Source: an uncultured Flavobacteriaceae bacterium
GTDB lineage: Bacteria > Bacteroidota > Bacteroidia > Flavobacteriales > Flavobacteriaceae
Direction of reading: 5' to 3'
Assembly (NCBI GenBank): GCA_913043275.1
Contig: CAJWLL010000001.1
Coordinates: 1-64,000 of the forward strand
DNA length: 64,000 nt
The stretch's first letter is position 1; every line of letters starts with the position of its first letter. A program made the translations under genes and the position numbers. This document shows, piece by piece, positions 54,615 through 63,637 of this stretch. The notes under the pieces were generated by a model that had not been told where the DNA came from, did no database searches, and saw only the letters and a list, made by a program, of their open reading frames with translations.

Positions 54615-55196
54615 TTAATGATAGGGATTGAATTTTTGAAGATAATCATGAATTTTAGTCGGGATTAAATTCGTAAAGGATTTTTTATTTTTAATTGCAT
54701 TTCGAATTTCAGACGCTGAAACTTCCATTAATGATGCCTCAAAATAATTAATCTTTGGATGCTTTAAAAGCCTTTGAGGGATTTTTTCAGATTCTGATCG
54801 GGGATAAACAAAGAGCTGAAATTTATCCAGAATTTGGTTGTGGTCTTTCCATTTGTTGAAGTGCGCTAAATTGTCTTGGCCCATAAGGAGGGCAAATTTA
54901 TTTTTAGGGTATTTATTCTTTAAATGGCGAAGCGTTTCTATTGTGTAATTGGGCGTGGGTAAATCTAATTCTTCTTTACAAGCTTTGAGTTTTGATTTAC
55001 CCTTAATGGCTAATTCGACCATGGCCATTCGGTGGCGCATTTCTATCAATTCATTTTTTCCCTTAAACGGACTTTGTAGACTGACCACCAACCATACTTC
55101 GTCTATACTTGTTTTTTTAGTAAAAAATTCGGCCACTGCCAGATGCCCCGAGTGAATGGGGTTAAAAGAACCAAAAAACAGCCCAATATTTTTCAT
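54615..55196 (-). CDS. nadD: Nicotinate-nucleotide adenylyltransferase
   Basis: NAD synthesis: nicotinate mononucleotide plus ATP gives deamido-NAD. The 193-residue nucleotidyltransferase has GLFFGSFNPIHSGHLAVAE (the HxGH motif), LMGQDNLAHFNKWKDH and the ISTxxxR-like SASEIRNAI. It lies 3 bases after gmk on the same strand. Confidence 0.94.
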   Translation of the reverse strand: MKNIGLFFGSFNPIHSGHLAVAEFFTKKTSIDEVWLVVSLQSPFKGKNELIEMRHRMAMVELAIKGKSKLKACKEELDLPTPNYTIETLRHLKNKYPKNKFALLMGQDNLAHFNKWKDHNQILDKFQLFVYPRSESEKIPQRLLKHPKINYFEASLMEVSASEIRNAIKNKKSFTNLIPTKIHDYLQKFNPYH

Positions 55197-55199
55197 TGC

Positions 55200-55766
55200 T
55201 TATTCTATAAATCTTTTGACTAGCTGAATGAGTTCTTTTTTAGTACTTTCCAAATTATCATTTACCAAGATAAAATCAAATTCGCAAGCAGATTCCATCT
55301 CTACTTTTGCCTTGGACATGCGTTCTTGAAGCAATACCTCACTTTCGGTTCCTCTAGCCCGCAATCGTTGCTCCAAAACCGCTAAACAGCGTGTTTGGAT
55401 AAAAACCGATAAAGTTTGCTCAGGGTATTGGGATTTGATGTTCAGTCCACCAACCACATCCACATCAAAAATAACGTGTTGGCCAGCAGACAATTTGTTT
55501 TCAACCTCAGAACAAAGGGTTCCATAAAATTTATCCGGATAAACTTCCTCGTATTCGACAAAAGCCTTTTCCTTAATTTTATTTTTAAAGTCTTTAGAGG
55601 TCATGAAATGATAATCGATTCCGTCTTGCTCATTCCCTCGTGGGAGGCGTGAGGTAGCCGAAATGGAAAAAACCAAGGGGAGGTTTTGTTCCAACAAATT
55701 ATGTACCAAGGTGGATTTGCCACTACCCGATGGGGCTGATACCACAATGAGTTTCCCTTCCTTCAA
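55200..55766 (-). CDS. gmk: Guanylate kinase
   Basis: Phosphorylates GMP to GDP. The 188-residue protein has VVSAPSGSGKSTLVHNLL (P loop), SATSRLPRGNEQDGIDYHF (GMP site), FDVDVVGGLNIK and RLRARGTES. The start is TTG 55766, directly after the yicC TAA; no ATG or GTG is available before the P loop. Confidence 0.95.
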   Translation of the reverse strand: MKEGKLIVVSAPSGSGKSTLVHNLLEQNLPLVFSISATSRLPRGNEQDGIDYHFMTSKDFKNKIKEKAFVEYEEVYPDKFYGTLCSEVENKLSAGQHVIFDVDVVGGLNIKSQYPEQTLSVFIQTRCLAVLEQRLRARGTESEVLLQERMSKAKVEMESACEFDFILVNDNLESTKKELIQLVKRFIE

Positions 55767-56624
55767 TTATAATACATTGAGTAATTGTTCCTTTATTTTT
55801 TCCAACTCATCTTTCATTTGGATGACTAGTATTTGAAGCTTGGCATGGTTGGCTTTTGACCCTATGGTATTTATTTCCCTGCCAATTTCTTGGGATATAA
55901 AACCAAGCTTTTTACCATTTGAAGTAATATTTCCCAGTGTTTTTTTAAAATAATCAATGTGACTTTTGAGTCGGACTTTTTCTTCAGTGATGTCGAACTT
56001 TTCTATATAATAAATCAATTCCTGTTCGAATCTATTTTGATCAATTTCTGCCTCGAGCGCATCCAAAGCGGATTTTAATTTTTCTTTAATCCTGTTACTT
56101 CTTTCAGGATCGATGATTTCTACTTCTTTAGAAAGATTCTCCAAATTTTCTAATCTTTTGCTTAATTCGGTTTCGAGAATTTTTCCTTCATCGGACCGGA
56201 ACCCAATAAGTGAATCAATGGACTTTTTCATTAGATTTTCGATAACTTTAATTTCGGCCTTTTCAAAATCTTCGATTTCAGTTTTGAGGGTATCGGGGAG
56301 CTTAAGGGCAATCTTGAGCAGTTCCATACGGTTTCCATCTTCGATGCCTTTCAACTGTTCGATGTATTGATTGATAGCAGCCACATTGATGGTTTTGGAA
56401 TTGGTTCCACTGATGTTCTCAATGTTGAGATTCATTTCGATTTTACCTCTTTTGAGGAACTTCCCAATGCTTTTTTTGAGCTTGATTTCGATTCCCCTAA
56501 CGTAGGTCGGCAGTCGGGCATTGATTTCTAATCCTTTACTGTTGAGCGAGCGCAGCTCTAGAATATAGTTTTTATTTTCGAATTGGATTTCGGCCTTACC
56601 ATAGCCAGTCATCGATTGAATCAT
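55767..56624 (-). CDS. yicC: YicC/YloC-family endoribonuclease
   Basis: A 285-residue protein of the YicC-like endoribonuclease family. The N-terminus IQSMTGYGKAEIQFENKNY and the C-terminal FISQEIGREINTIGSKAN are diagnostic, with a long helical middle. It is the first gene of the yicC-gmk-nadD run. The gap to the upstream DUF1080 gene is only 6 bases, so read-through from the sugar cluster is possible. Confidence 0.93.
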   Translation of the reverse strand: MIQSMTGYGKAEIQFENKNYILELRSLNSKGLEINARLPTYVRGIEIKLKKSIGKFLKRGKIEMNLNIENISGTNSKTINVAAINQYIEQLKGIEDGNRMELLKIALKLPDTLKTEIEDFEKAEIKVIENLMKKSIDSLIGFRSDEGKILETELSKRLENLENLSKEVEIIDPERSNRIKEKLKSALDALEAEIDQNRFEQELIYYIEKFDITEEKVRLKSHIDYFKKTLGNITSNGKKLGFISQEIGREINTIGSKANHAKLQILVIQMKDELEKIKEQLLNVL

Positions 56625-56630
56625 AGGATA

Positions 56631-57359
56631 TTAAAGTTCCCGGATTTTGATGTTGCGATAGCTGACGCCATCACCGTGATCTTGAAGCCCAATTTTTCCT
56701 GTTTTGAATTTGGCAAAATCCTCCCAATCTTGAAATTTGGAGTTAGCAATCAGGGTATCCCAATCCGGTCCGCTAAGTGGGAAGGTTACGATTTCCACAT
56801 CATTGAGTTTAACACTGCCCTTGTTGGAGTTGTAGTTGATAGAAATAAAAATGTGATTCCATTCTCCTGCTGGTTTACAGACCTTCTGTGTTGGTTGAAC
56901 CATATCGTAAAGTGCTCCTGCCTGGTGATAATCTGGATTGTTGAAGGAATCAGGGTGGCGCTCATTGTCTAAAACTTGGATTTCAGGCCCTGTCTGATAT
57001 GGTTTTTTGTAATTTTCACCTTCTTTTACTCCCCAAAAGATACCACTGTTTCCGACTTCTGCAATTTTCCATTCCATAGACAATTCGAAGTTTGTATATT
57101 CTCGATCAGTAACTATATCGTGACTAGTTCCCTCTTCTTTTTTTGAAGGGTCAAAGACCATAGCGCCATCTTCGATAATCCAAGCACTACTCATTTCGCT
57201 ACTGTTGAATTGATGCCAGCCGATAAATGAATCACCATTGAATAAATCCACCCATTCTTTTTGGGTAGCTAGGGCTTCGTTGACAGTTGTTTTTTTCTTA
57301 GGAGTCTGTTTGCATGCTAAACTAAGAGAGAAAAAGGTAATAAGTAATATTTTTTTCAT
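56631..57359 (-). CDS. DUF1080 (3-keto-glycoside hydrolase-type) lipoprotein
   Basis: A 242-residue secreted protein of the DUF1080/3-keto-disaccharide hydrolase family (concanavalin-like fold). I choose ATG 57359, giving a lipobox at Cys16 (LSLAC). Upstream codons from 57404 would spoil the signal. WVDLFNGDSFIGWHQFN, FELSMEWKIAEVGNSGIFW, NPDYHQAGALYDMV and the end LQDHGDGVSYRNIKIREL are typical. Characterised relatives act on 3-keto-glycosides. It is the last gene of the isomerase and dehydrogenase unit. Confidence 0.88.
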   Translation of the reverse strand: MKKILLITFFSLSLACKQTPKKKTTVNEALATQKEWVDLFNGDSFIGWHQFNSSEMSSAWIIEDGAMVFDPSKKEEGTSHDIVTDREYTNFELSMEWKIAEVGNSGIFWGVKEGENYKKPYQTGPEIQVLDNERHPDSFNNPDYHQAGALYDMVQPTQKVCKPAGEWNHIFISINYNSNKGSVKLNDVEIVTFPLSGPDWDTLIANSKFQDWEDFAKFKTGKIGLQDHGDGVSYRNIKIREL

Positions 57360-57369
57360 TTGTTTTTGA

Positions 57370-58422
57370 TTAAAGGTTGAGAATTTTTTTAAGATGATTT
57401 TCATCTATTTTGGTGCCAGCAAAGTCATCGAAGGTTTTTTGAGTAGCTTCAATAATGTGTGATTGAATAAAAGGTGCACCTTCTCGGGCTCCTTGCTCGG
57501 GACTTTTTATGCAGCACTCCCACTCCATCACAGCCCAAACATCACAGCCGTATTCCGTAAGCTTGGTAAAAATGGTTTTAAAATCAATTTGTCCGTCACC
57601 GGGAGAGCGATAGCGCCCTGCACGATCAATCCAATCTCCATAGCCTCCAAAGGCTCCTTTTTTTCCGGTGGGATTGAACTCAGAATCTTTCACGTGGAAG
57701 GACTTGATGAATTCGTGGTAGTGATCGATATATTTTATATAATCAAGTTGTTGCAGTACAAAGTGACTTGGATCATAAAGAATATTGGCTCTTTTATGAT
57801 TTCCGGTGGCTTCCAAAAAGCGTTCAAATGTTACTCCATCGTGGAGGTCCTCACCAGGATGAATTTCATAGCATACGTCTACCCCGTTTTCATCAAAGGT
57901 ATTAAGTATGGGTAGCCATCTTTTGGCCAGTTCTTTAAATCCCAACTCCACTAATCCATCGGGGCGTTGTGGCCAAGGATGCCAAGTGTGCCACAATAAA
58001 GCACCGGAGAAAGTAGCGTGAGCGTTCAGCCCTAGTCGATTGCTTGCTTTGGCTGCTTTTTTTAGAGTCTCAATGGCCCACTGGGTTCTGGCCTTGGGAT
58101 TGTTTTTGTAGGCATCAGGCGCGAAGTTGTCAAACATCAAGTCATAGGCAGGGTGGACTGCTACCAGTTGTCCCTGAAGGTGGGTAGAGAGCTCAGTGAC
58201 TTCCAACCCATAGGAATTGATTTTACCTTTGAGTTCATCACAATAGGTCTGACTTTCCGCCGCTTTGTCTAAATCAATCAAAAAGCTTTCCCAAGTGGGA
58301 ATTTGAATTCCTTTGTAACCCAGGTCGGCAGCCCATTTGCACATCCCATCCAGCGTGTTGAAAGGAGCTTGCTTGTCGACAAACTGCGCTAAAAAAACAG
58401 CAGGTCCTTTTATGGTTTTCAT
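57370..58422 (-). CDS. TIM-barrel sugar isomerase/epimerase
   Basis: A 350-residue protein of the xylose-isomerase-like TIM-barrel family. Conserved acids lie in VCYEIHPGEDLHDG, NILYDPSHFVLQQ, FHVKDSEFNPTGKKG and VMEWECCIKSP, the usual metal-binding Glu, Asp, His and Glu positions. I choose ATG 58422, which overlaps the upstream Gfo/Idh stop as ATGA; a start at 58443 lies inside that gene. It probably converts a keto-sugar made by the flanking dehydrogenases. Confidence 0.88.
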   Translation of the reverse strand: MKTIKGPAVFLAQFVDKQAPFNTLDGMCKWAADLGYKGIQIPTWESFLIDLDKAAESQTYCDELKGKINSYGLEVTELSTHLQGQLVAVHPAYDLMFDNFAPDAYKNNPKARTQWAIETLKKAAKASNRLGLNAHATFSGALLWHTWHPWPQRPDGLVELGFKELAKRWLPILNTFDENGVDVCYEIHPGEDLHDGVTFERFLEATGNHKRANILYDPSHFVLQQLDYIKYIDHYHEFIKSFHVKDSEFNPTGKKGAFGGYGDWIDRAGRYRSPGDGQIDFKTIFTKLTEYGCDVWAVMEWECCIKSPEQGAREGAPFIQSHIIEATQKTFDDFAGTKIDENHLKKILNL

Positions 58423-59561
58423 TGATTTTTCATGCTTACCCATACGTTCCCTTTTTGATTTGATTCAACAGTTTTTTCGATAAACAACATACCCCTAACC
58501 CCTTCATAGAGGGTCGGAAATTCCCCATTATAAGATTTTTCTTTCCGCAGGGCTTTTGCTACTCCTTTGTAGATGTTTCCCATGGCATCAAAAATACCTT
58601 CGGGATGTCCCGCAGGTAATTTGGCGCCGTCTAAAGACACATCCGTATTATATGCAGCGTTCCCTGGTTTGATGAGCCTTCTGGGTTCATCGTCTTTGAG
58701 ATGGTACAAATAATTTGGGTTTTCTTGTTCCCATTTCAGCGCACCTTTTCGTCCATAAATGGACACTGTAATGTTATTCTCGTCACCAGTAGCAATTTGG
58801 CTGGCGCGCAATAAACCTTTTACCTTTTTGTCCATTCGGATTAAAATCGATCCATCGATGTCCAGAGGGTTATCTTCATAAAGGGTATTGAGATCCGATA
58901 GTAATTCTGATACTTCCATCCCGGTTACGTATTCTACCATGTTAAAAATATGGGTGCCAATGTCACCGATGCAAGAACTGATACCCGCTTTTTTGGGATC
59001 CAATCGCCAGATTTTACTTCTCTTTTCTTTGTCGTGGATCACCGGGTTAATCCACCCTTGGTAGTATTGTAAATCTACTTTGTGAATATCACCAATAACC
59101 CCATTCGCAATCATATCTTTCATTTCTCTAACCATGGGATATCCTGTATAGGTATAGGTAACCGCAAAAATGGCTTGGTGCTTTTTTTGTAGTGCTTGAA
59201 GCTCTTTGGCCTCTTCCAGTGTAGTTGTTAGAGGCTTTTCACAAATGACGTGAAAACCATTTTCCAAGAGTTTTTTGGCCATGGGGTAATGAAGGAAGTT
59301 GGGGGTCAAAACAGAGACTACTTCCACCCTTTCGCTTTCAGGTTTGGCGGACTCTTCAGCTACAAAAGCATCAAAGTCCTTATAAACCCTATCGGTGTTT
59401 AAGCCAATTTGTTTGGAAAACTTGATATTTTCCTTATAGTCAGGGTTAAAAACGCCGCCCACAATCTCGTAGTGGTCATACATATATGAAGCTACCCGGT
59501 GAAGTACCCCAATCAGTGAATCTCCTCCCCCTCCCAATACGCCCAGTCTAATTTTACTCAT
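58419..59561 (-). CDS. Gfo/Idh/MocA-family dehydrogenase
   Basis: A 380-residue NAD(P)-dependent sugar dehydrogenase. The N-terminal GVLGGGGDSLIGVLHRVA is a Rossmann loop, FHVICEKPLTTTLEEAKEL holds the conserved EKP lysine, and SSCIGDIGTHIFNMVEYVTG supplies the active-site Asp and His. No signal peptide, so cytoplasmic. It overlaps the isomerase gene (ATGA) and is divergent from the GMC gene across a 221-base AT-rich gap with no further gene. Confidence 0.92.
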   Translation of the reverse strand: MSKIRLGVLGGGGDSLIGVLHRVASYMYDHYEIVGGVFNPDYKENIKFSKQIGLNTDRVYKDFDAFVAEESAKPESERVEVVSVLTPNFLHYPMAKKLLENGFHVICEKPLTTTLEEAKELQALQKKHQAIFAVTYTYTGYPMVREMKDMIANGVIGDIHKVDLQYYQGWINPVIHDKEKRSKIWRLDPKKAGISSCIGDIGTHIFNMVEYVTGMEVSELLSDLNTLYEDNPLDIDGSILIRMDKKVKGLLRASQIATGDENNITVSIYGRKGALKWEQENPNYLYHLKDDEPRRLIKPGNAAYNTDVSLDGAKLPAGHPEGIFDAMGNIYKGVAKALRKEKSYNGEFPTLYEGVRGMLFIEKTVESNQKGNVWVSMKNQ

Positions 59562-59782
59562 TTTGATTTATTTTTTACCGTTTGAGTAAAAATAGGATTA
59601 ATTTTTCAAAACCAAAATGGAATCAAAGCACAATAAAAGCCTCCCAGATTAAAAATAACATGCAGATATAAATCACTTTAATATATCTTTCATTTTTAGC
59701 ATTAAGATTATATTTTATTGAAGTTCGTGTTTCAAAAGAAAATTTTTACGATATTGACGATCAATTAAACTAAATTAAACTT

Positions 59783-61477
59783 ATGCTTGATAGTTACGAT
59801 GCTATTGTAATTGGTACTGGAATTAGTGGCGGCTGGGCTGCTAAAGAGCTATGTGAAAAAGGATTGAAGACCCTAGTACTGGAAAGGGGGAGAATGGTAA
59901 AACATATAGTTGATTATCATACAGCTCATATGGATCCATGGGACTTCAAAGGTGGAGATAAAACCACTCAAGAAATAATGAAAAAACAATACAAGCAAAT
60001 TAGATCAACTAAATATGCCATTCATGAGTCAACTTCTCATTTTTTTGTTAATGATGATGAACATCCATATAATGAAGATAAACCTTTTGATTGGGTTAGG
60101 GGTTATCATGTTGGTGGAAAATCTTTAATGTGGGCAAGGCAAGTTTACCGATTAAGCGAAATTGATTTTGAGGCTAATGCCAAAGAGGGTATTGGGATTG
60201 ACTGGCCTATTAGATATAAAGACTTGGCTCCTTGGTATAGTTATGTAGAAAAATATATAGGTGTTTCTGGAGAAAAATTAGGGTTACCACAACTCCCTGA
60301 CAGTGAGTTTTTAAAACCAATGGAATTAAACTGTGTTGAAGAAAAATTTAAAAATGACATAGCTAATAAATATAATGACCGTATAATAACAAACTCTAGG
60401 GTAGCTCATATTACAGAAGGAACAAAACCGGGACTTGGTCGTGTAACATGTCAATACAGGAATAGATGTAGAAGAGGCTGCCCATATGGTGCCTATTTTA
60501 GCAGTAATTCATCAACTTTACCTGCGGCAGAAGAAACTGGAAATATGACCCTAAGACCCAACTCAATTGTTCATCAGATTATTTACGATGAAAAAAATAA
60601 TAGGGCAAGTGGGGTTAGAGTAATTGACTCCGAGACGAAAGAAGTTATCGAATACAAGGCTAAAATTATTTTTCTATGCGCTTCAACTATTGCATCGACT
60701 TCAATCTTGTTACAATCAGTATCTAATCGTTTTCCTAATGGTCTTGGAAATGACTCAGGAGAATTAGGTCATAATTTGATGGATCATCATTTGAGGTTAG
60801 GAGCTAGTGCTGACATAGATGGTTTCAAAGATTCATATTATACAGGAAGAAGGCCAGGTGGTATTTATATTCCAAAATTTGTAAACATTGGGGGATCCTC
60901 AAATGTGAAGGACTTTTTAAGGGGATATGGTTTTCAGGGAGGTGCAAAAAGGGGGCCAAATAATGGAAATGGTCCCGAGGAATCTTATGGACCTAAGCTT
61001 AAAGAAATAATTCAGACTCCCGGAGCTTGGAGAATTAATATAGGCGGTTTTGGCGAAATATTGCCTTATCATGATAATAAGATGTATTTAGATTATGATA
61101 AGAAAGACAAGTGGGGATTGCCTACAGTTACTTTCGATGCTGAAATTAAGGAAAATGAAATAATAATGAGAAAGCATTTGCTTCAACAAGCAGGAGAAAT
61201 GCTTGAATCAGCTGGATTCAAAAATATTAAGACCTCTGATAAGGGATACTATTATGGTGCTGGAATACATGAAATGGGTACAGCGAGAATGGGACATAAT
61301 AAACAAACATCTGTACTAAATAAATATAATCAGATTCATTCTGCAAAGAATGTTTTTGTGACTGATGGATCATGTATGACTTCCTCGGGGAATGTAAACC
61401 CTTCATTGACATATATGGCAATAACAGCAAGAGCAGTAAATCATGCTGTAAAAGAACTTAAAAAAATGAACTTATAA
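59783..61477 (+). CDS. GMC-family flavoprotein dehydrogenase (glucoside 3-dehydrogenase-like)
   Basis: A 564-residue FAD enzyme of the GMC family, similar in layout to the large subunit of gluconate and glucoside 3-dehydrogenases. The N-terminal AIVIGTGISGGWAAKELCEK binds FAD. HEMGTARMG and NPSLTYMAITARAV near the C-terminus hold the catalytic His/Asn pair. Cysteines 223, 229 and 233 (TCQYRNRCRRGCPYG) could bind an Fe-S cluster as reported for FAD-glucose dehydrogenase large subunits. There is no signal peptide, so export would need the Tat-type partner encoded next. Confidence 0.9.
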   Translation: MLDSYDAIVIGTGISGGWAAKELCEKGLKTLVLERGRMVKHIVDYHTAHMDPWDFKGGDKTTQEIMKKQYKQIRSTKYAIHESTSHFFVNDDEHPYNEDKPFDWVRGYHVGGKSLMWARQVYRLSEIDFEANAKEGIGIDWPIRYKDLAPWYSYVEKYIGVSGEKLGLPQLPDSEFLKPMELNCVEEKFKNDIANKYNDRIITNSRVAHITEGTKPGLGRVTCQYRNRCRRGCPYGAYFSSNSSTLPAAEETGNMTLRPNSIVHQIIYDEKNNRASGVRVIDSETKEVIEYKAKIIFLCASTIASTSILLQSVSNRFPNGLGNDSGELGHNLMDHHLRLGASADIDGFKDSYYTGRRPGGIYIPKFVNIGGSSNVKDFLRGYGFQGGAKRGPNNGNGPEESYGPKLKEIIQTPGAWRINIGGFGEILPYHDNKMYLDYDKKDKWGLPTVTFDAEIKENEIIMRKHLLQQAGEMLESAGFKNIKTSDKGYYYGAGIHEMGTARMGHNKQTSVLNKYNQIHSAKNVFVTDGSCMTSSGNVNPSLTYMAITARAVNHAVKELKKMNL

Positions 61478-61488
61478 TTGAATTTACT

Positions 61489-62133
61489 ATGGATAGAAGA
61501 AAAGCATTAAAAACAATAGGAATTGGTACTGGAGCAATTACACTCACTCCCGCTGTAGTTGGGATCTTTCAAAGTTGTAAAAAAAATATTGGTCAATTTA
61601 CTCCAATCCACTTTTCTAATGATGATTTTTCAATTTTATCCAAACTGATGGATTTAATCCTTCCCAAAACAGATATACCTGGTGCTATTGAATTAAAATT
61701 ACCCGAGTTTTTGGATGGATATATAGATGTAATTTTATCTGACCCTGCTAAGCAGGAAATCTCAATTGGATTAGATCAATTTTTAAAAGTAGCACTTAAT
61801 GATTCTGGTAAAAATAAATCCAGTCAATTAGATTTAAAGGACTTAGATAATCAGCTTGCTAAATATCTAAAAGCAGGTGAGGGGAAACAAAAAGAATTGG
61901 ATAAAAAAGCCAAACAATTTTTTAATAAAAAAAAGACAAATAGTAAAGTTGAAATTCCCAATATAGCATTGGCTTCCAGTTTTGCAATAAAGCTCCGCTC
62001 ACTTACAATTACTGCTTTTAAAACTAATGAATATATTGGCGAGAATGTTTTAGCATATGCTCCAATCCCAGGAGAACAAATAGGTTGTATAGATTTGAAT
62101 GAAGCTACAGGAGGTAAAGCCTGGTCTTTATAA
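61489..62133 (+). CDS. Small subunit of the GMC dehydrogenase (gluconate 2-dehydrogenase subunit 3 family)
   Basis: A 214-residue partner of the GMC flavoprotein. The N-terminus DRRKALKTIGIGTGAITL is a twin-arginine-like signal. The body contains FSILSKLMDLILPKTDIPGA, typical of the subunit 3 family. It starts 12 bases after the GMC gene. Known relatives stabilise the catalytic subunit and carry it out through Tat. The protein has a Lys-rich, AT-rich central stretch. No cytochrome subunit follows. Confidence 0.85.
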   Translation: MDRRKALKTIGIGTGAITLTPAVVGIFQSCKKNIGQFTPIHFSNDDFSILSKLMDLILPKTDIPGAIELKLPEFLDGYIDVILSDPAKQEISIGLDQFLKVALNDSGKNKSSQLDLKDLDNQLAKYLKAGEGKQKELDKKAKQFFNKKKTNSKVEIPNIALASSFAIKLRSLTITAFKTNEYIGENVLAYAPIPGEQIGCIDLNEATGGKAWSL

Positions 62134-62141
62134 AATTATTT

Positions 62142-62654
62142 TCATTCTTTTACAATAAACTCCCCCTTCATCAAGCTATAGTGGCCAGGGAATGAACAGA
62201 TATAGATATACACTCCCGGTTTGGGTGCTTGAAAATTAATTGTTGTACTTTCACCACCACCAATCATTTTTGTGTAAGCAATGGTCTCATTTCCTTCTGG
62301 GATATAATCTAATTTTTTTGCTTTTACCGCTCTTTTTGCAAATTCATCAACATCAGTTCCTTTCTTCAAAAGAACAAAGTTATGTCCCATAAACTCTTTA
62401 CCAATTTTCCCTTTATGATTTAATGTTAAAAGGATTTTTTTTCCAGATTTAACCTCGATTACTTTCTTGTCAAATACCATTGTATCAAAAGAATTTAGAA
62501 CGATTTTAATCTGACCTTGATTATTTTCAGTGTTTTGACGGTTAGGTTCTACCTTAGTTTTTTTATACTCAAATTTATCCTTCTTTTTTTCATTTTTTGG
62601 TCCACAGGAGGATATTAATGTTAAAGTAGTAATTAGGAAAAAAATTATTTTCAT
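62142..62654 (-). CDS. Azurin-like type I copper lipoprotein
   Basis: A 170-residue cupredoxin with a lipobox at Cys17 (LISSC). A Lys/Asn-rich linker (residues 18-48) leads to a domain with the type I copper set: H91 (GHNFVLL), C153 (ICSFPGH), H158 and M162 (LMKG). It is an electron carrier anchored outside the cytoplasmic membrane. It is convergent with the GMC pair, 8 bases between stops, so it may accept electrons from that dehydrogenase (inference). Confidence 0.93.
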   Translation of the reverse strand: MKIIFFLITTLTLISSCGPKNEKKKDKFEYKKTKVEPNRQNTENNQGQIKIVLNSFDTMVFDKKVIEVKSGKKILLTLNHKGKIGKEFMGHNFVLLKKGTDVDEFAKRAVKAKKLDYIPEGNETIAYTKMIGGGESTTINFQAPKPGVYIYICSFPGHYSLMKGEFIVKE

Positions 62655-62752
62655 TTTTCAAATATGTTTAATGATTGGCACAAAAATAATAATATGTATT
62701 GTTAAAATCTGCTAGTGTGTAATAAATATTTTAGCTTACTTTTTAATAAGCT

Positions 62753-63637
62753 TTAATCTGTTTTTACGGAAACTAAGTAAACTCCTAGCATAATTATTAA
62801 ACATGCGATTGCTTTAACCACATTAAGGGTATCATTTCCAGTATAAACTGCATAGCTTATTGCAATTATGGGTTGTGCGTAGGCGAAAGCTCCAACTGTT
62901 GATGCTTGTAAATTTCTAAGGGCGAAAATATTGAGCAAATAGGTGAAAAAGGTTGTCCCCAATATCACAAAGAAAACTCTCCAAAGTATTTCAAATGGCA
63001 TGGTCTGCCAATCCACCTTTGTATATTCTTCCAACGTAACTGGTAGGGTTAGAATGAATCCAATTAAAAACAACCACTTCATGATCGAGACAGTATTATA
63101 TTTTTCTGCTAATGGTTTCACCACAATGATAAAACCCGAAAAGAAAATCGAGTTGATCATAAACAGAATATTTCCGGTCAAAACATTCGGAGCATTGCTG
63201 GTATTTTGGGAGCCGAAGAGCACCAGTACCAGGGCACCTGCAAATCCCATGGTAATGCCCAGAAACTTTCGCACTCCGATTTTTTCACCTAAAAACATAT
63301 AGGAGAGCAGCAGTATAATTATGGGGTTGGTTGTGGCAAAAATTCCACTGTTTACTGGAGTAGAGAGTTCTAGCCCTTTGAAAAAAGAAAGCATATTGAT
63401 ACACATCCCCATCAAGGAAGCCAAGAAAAACCTTAGATAATCGACACGTTCAATTTTTTCTTTGGGGAAAAACAAACTGAGCAGCCAAAAAAGTAGGGCT
63501 GCCCCAGCGGTACGAAGAAAAATAAAACCAAAGGCTCCAACATATTCCGGCATCACCAACTTAGCAATTGTATGGTTGAGTCCATAGATTGTAGTGGCAC
63601 CTGTAGCGGCCAAAAGAGCCCAACCTCTAATTTTCAT
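62753..63637 (-). CDS. EamA/DMT-family transporter
   Basis: A 294-residue inner-membrane protein with ten hydrophobic helices in two EamA repeats. The first repeat carries GLNHTIAKLVMPEYVGAFGF and LSTPVNSGIFATTNPIIILL. The second holds NSIFFSGFIIVVKPLAEKYN and ASTVGAFAYAQPIIAI. Substrate (metabolite or amino acid exporter) is unknown. It overlaps the upstream ArsC-like gene by 11 bases. Confidence 0.9.
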   Translation of the reverse strand: MKIRGWALLAATGATTIYGLNHTIAKLVMPEYVGAFGFIFLRTAGAALLFWLLSLFFPKEKIERVDYLRFFLASLMGMCINMLSFFKGLELSTPVNSGIFATTNPIIILLLSYMFLGEKIGVRKFLGITMGFAGALVLVLFGSQNTSNAPNVLTGNILFMINSIFFSGFIIVVKPLAEKYNTVSIMKWLFLIGFILTLPVTLEEYTKVDWQTMPFEILWRVFFVILGTTFFTYLLNIFALRNLQASTVGAFAYAQPIIAISYAVYTGNDTLNVVKAIACLIIMLGVYLVSVKTD

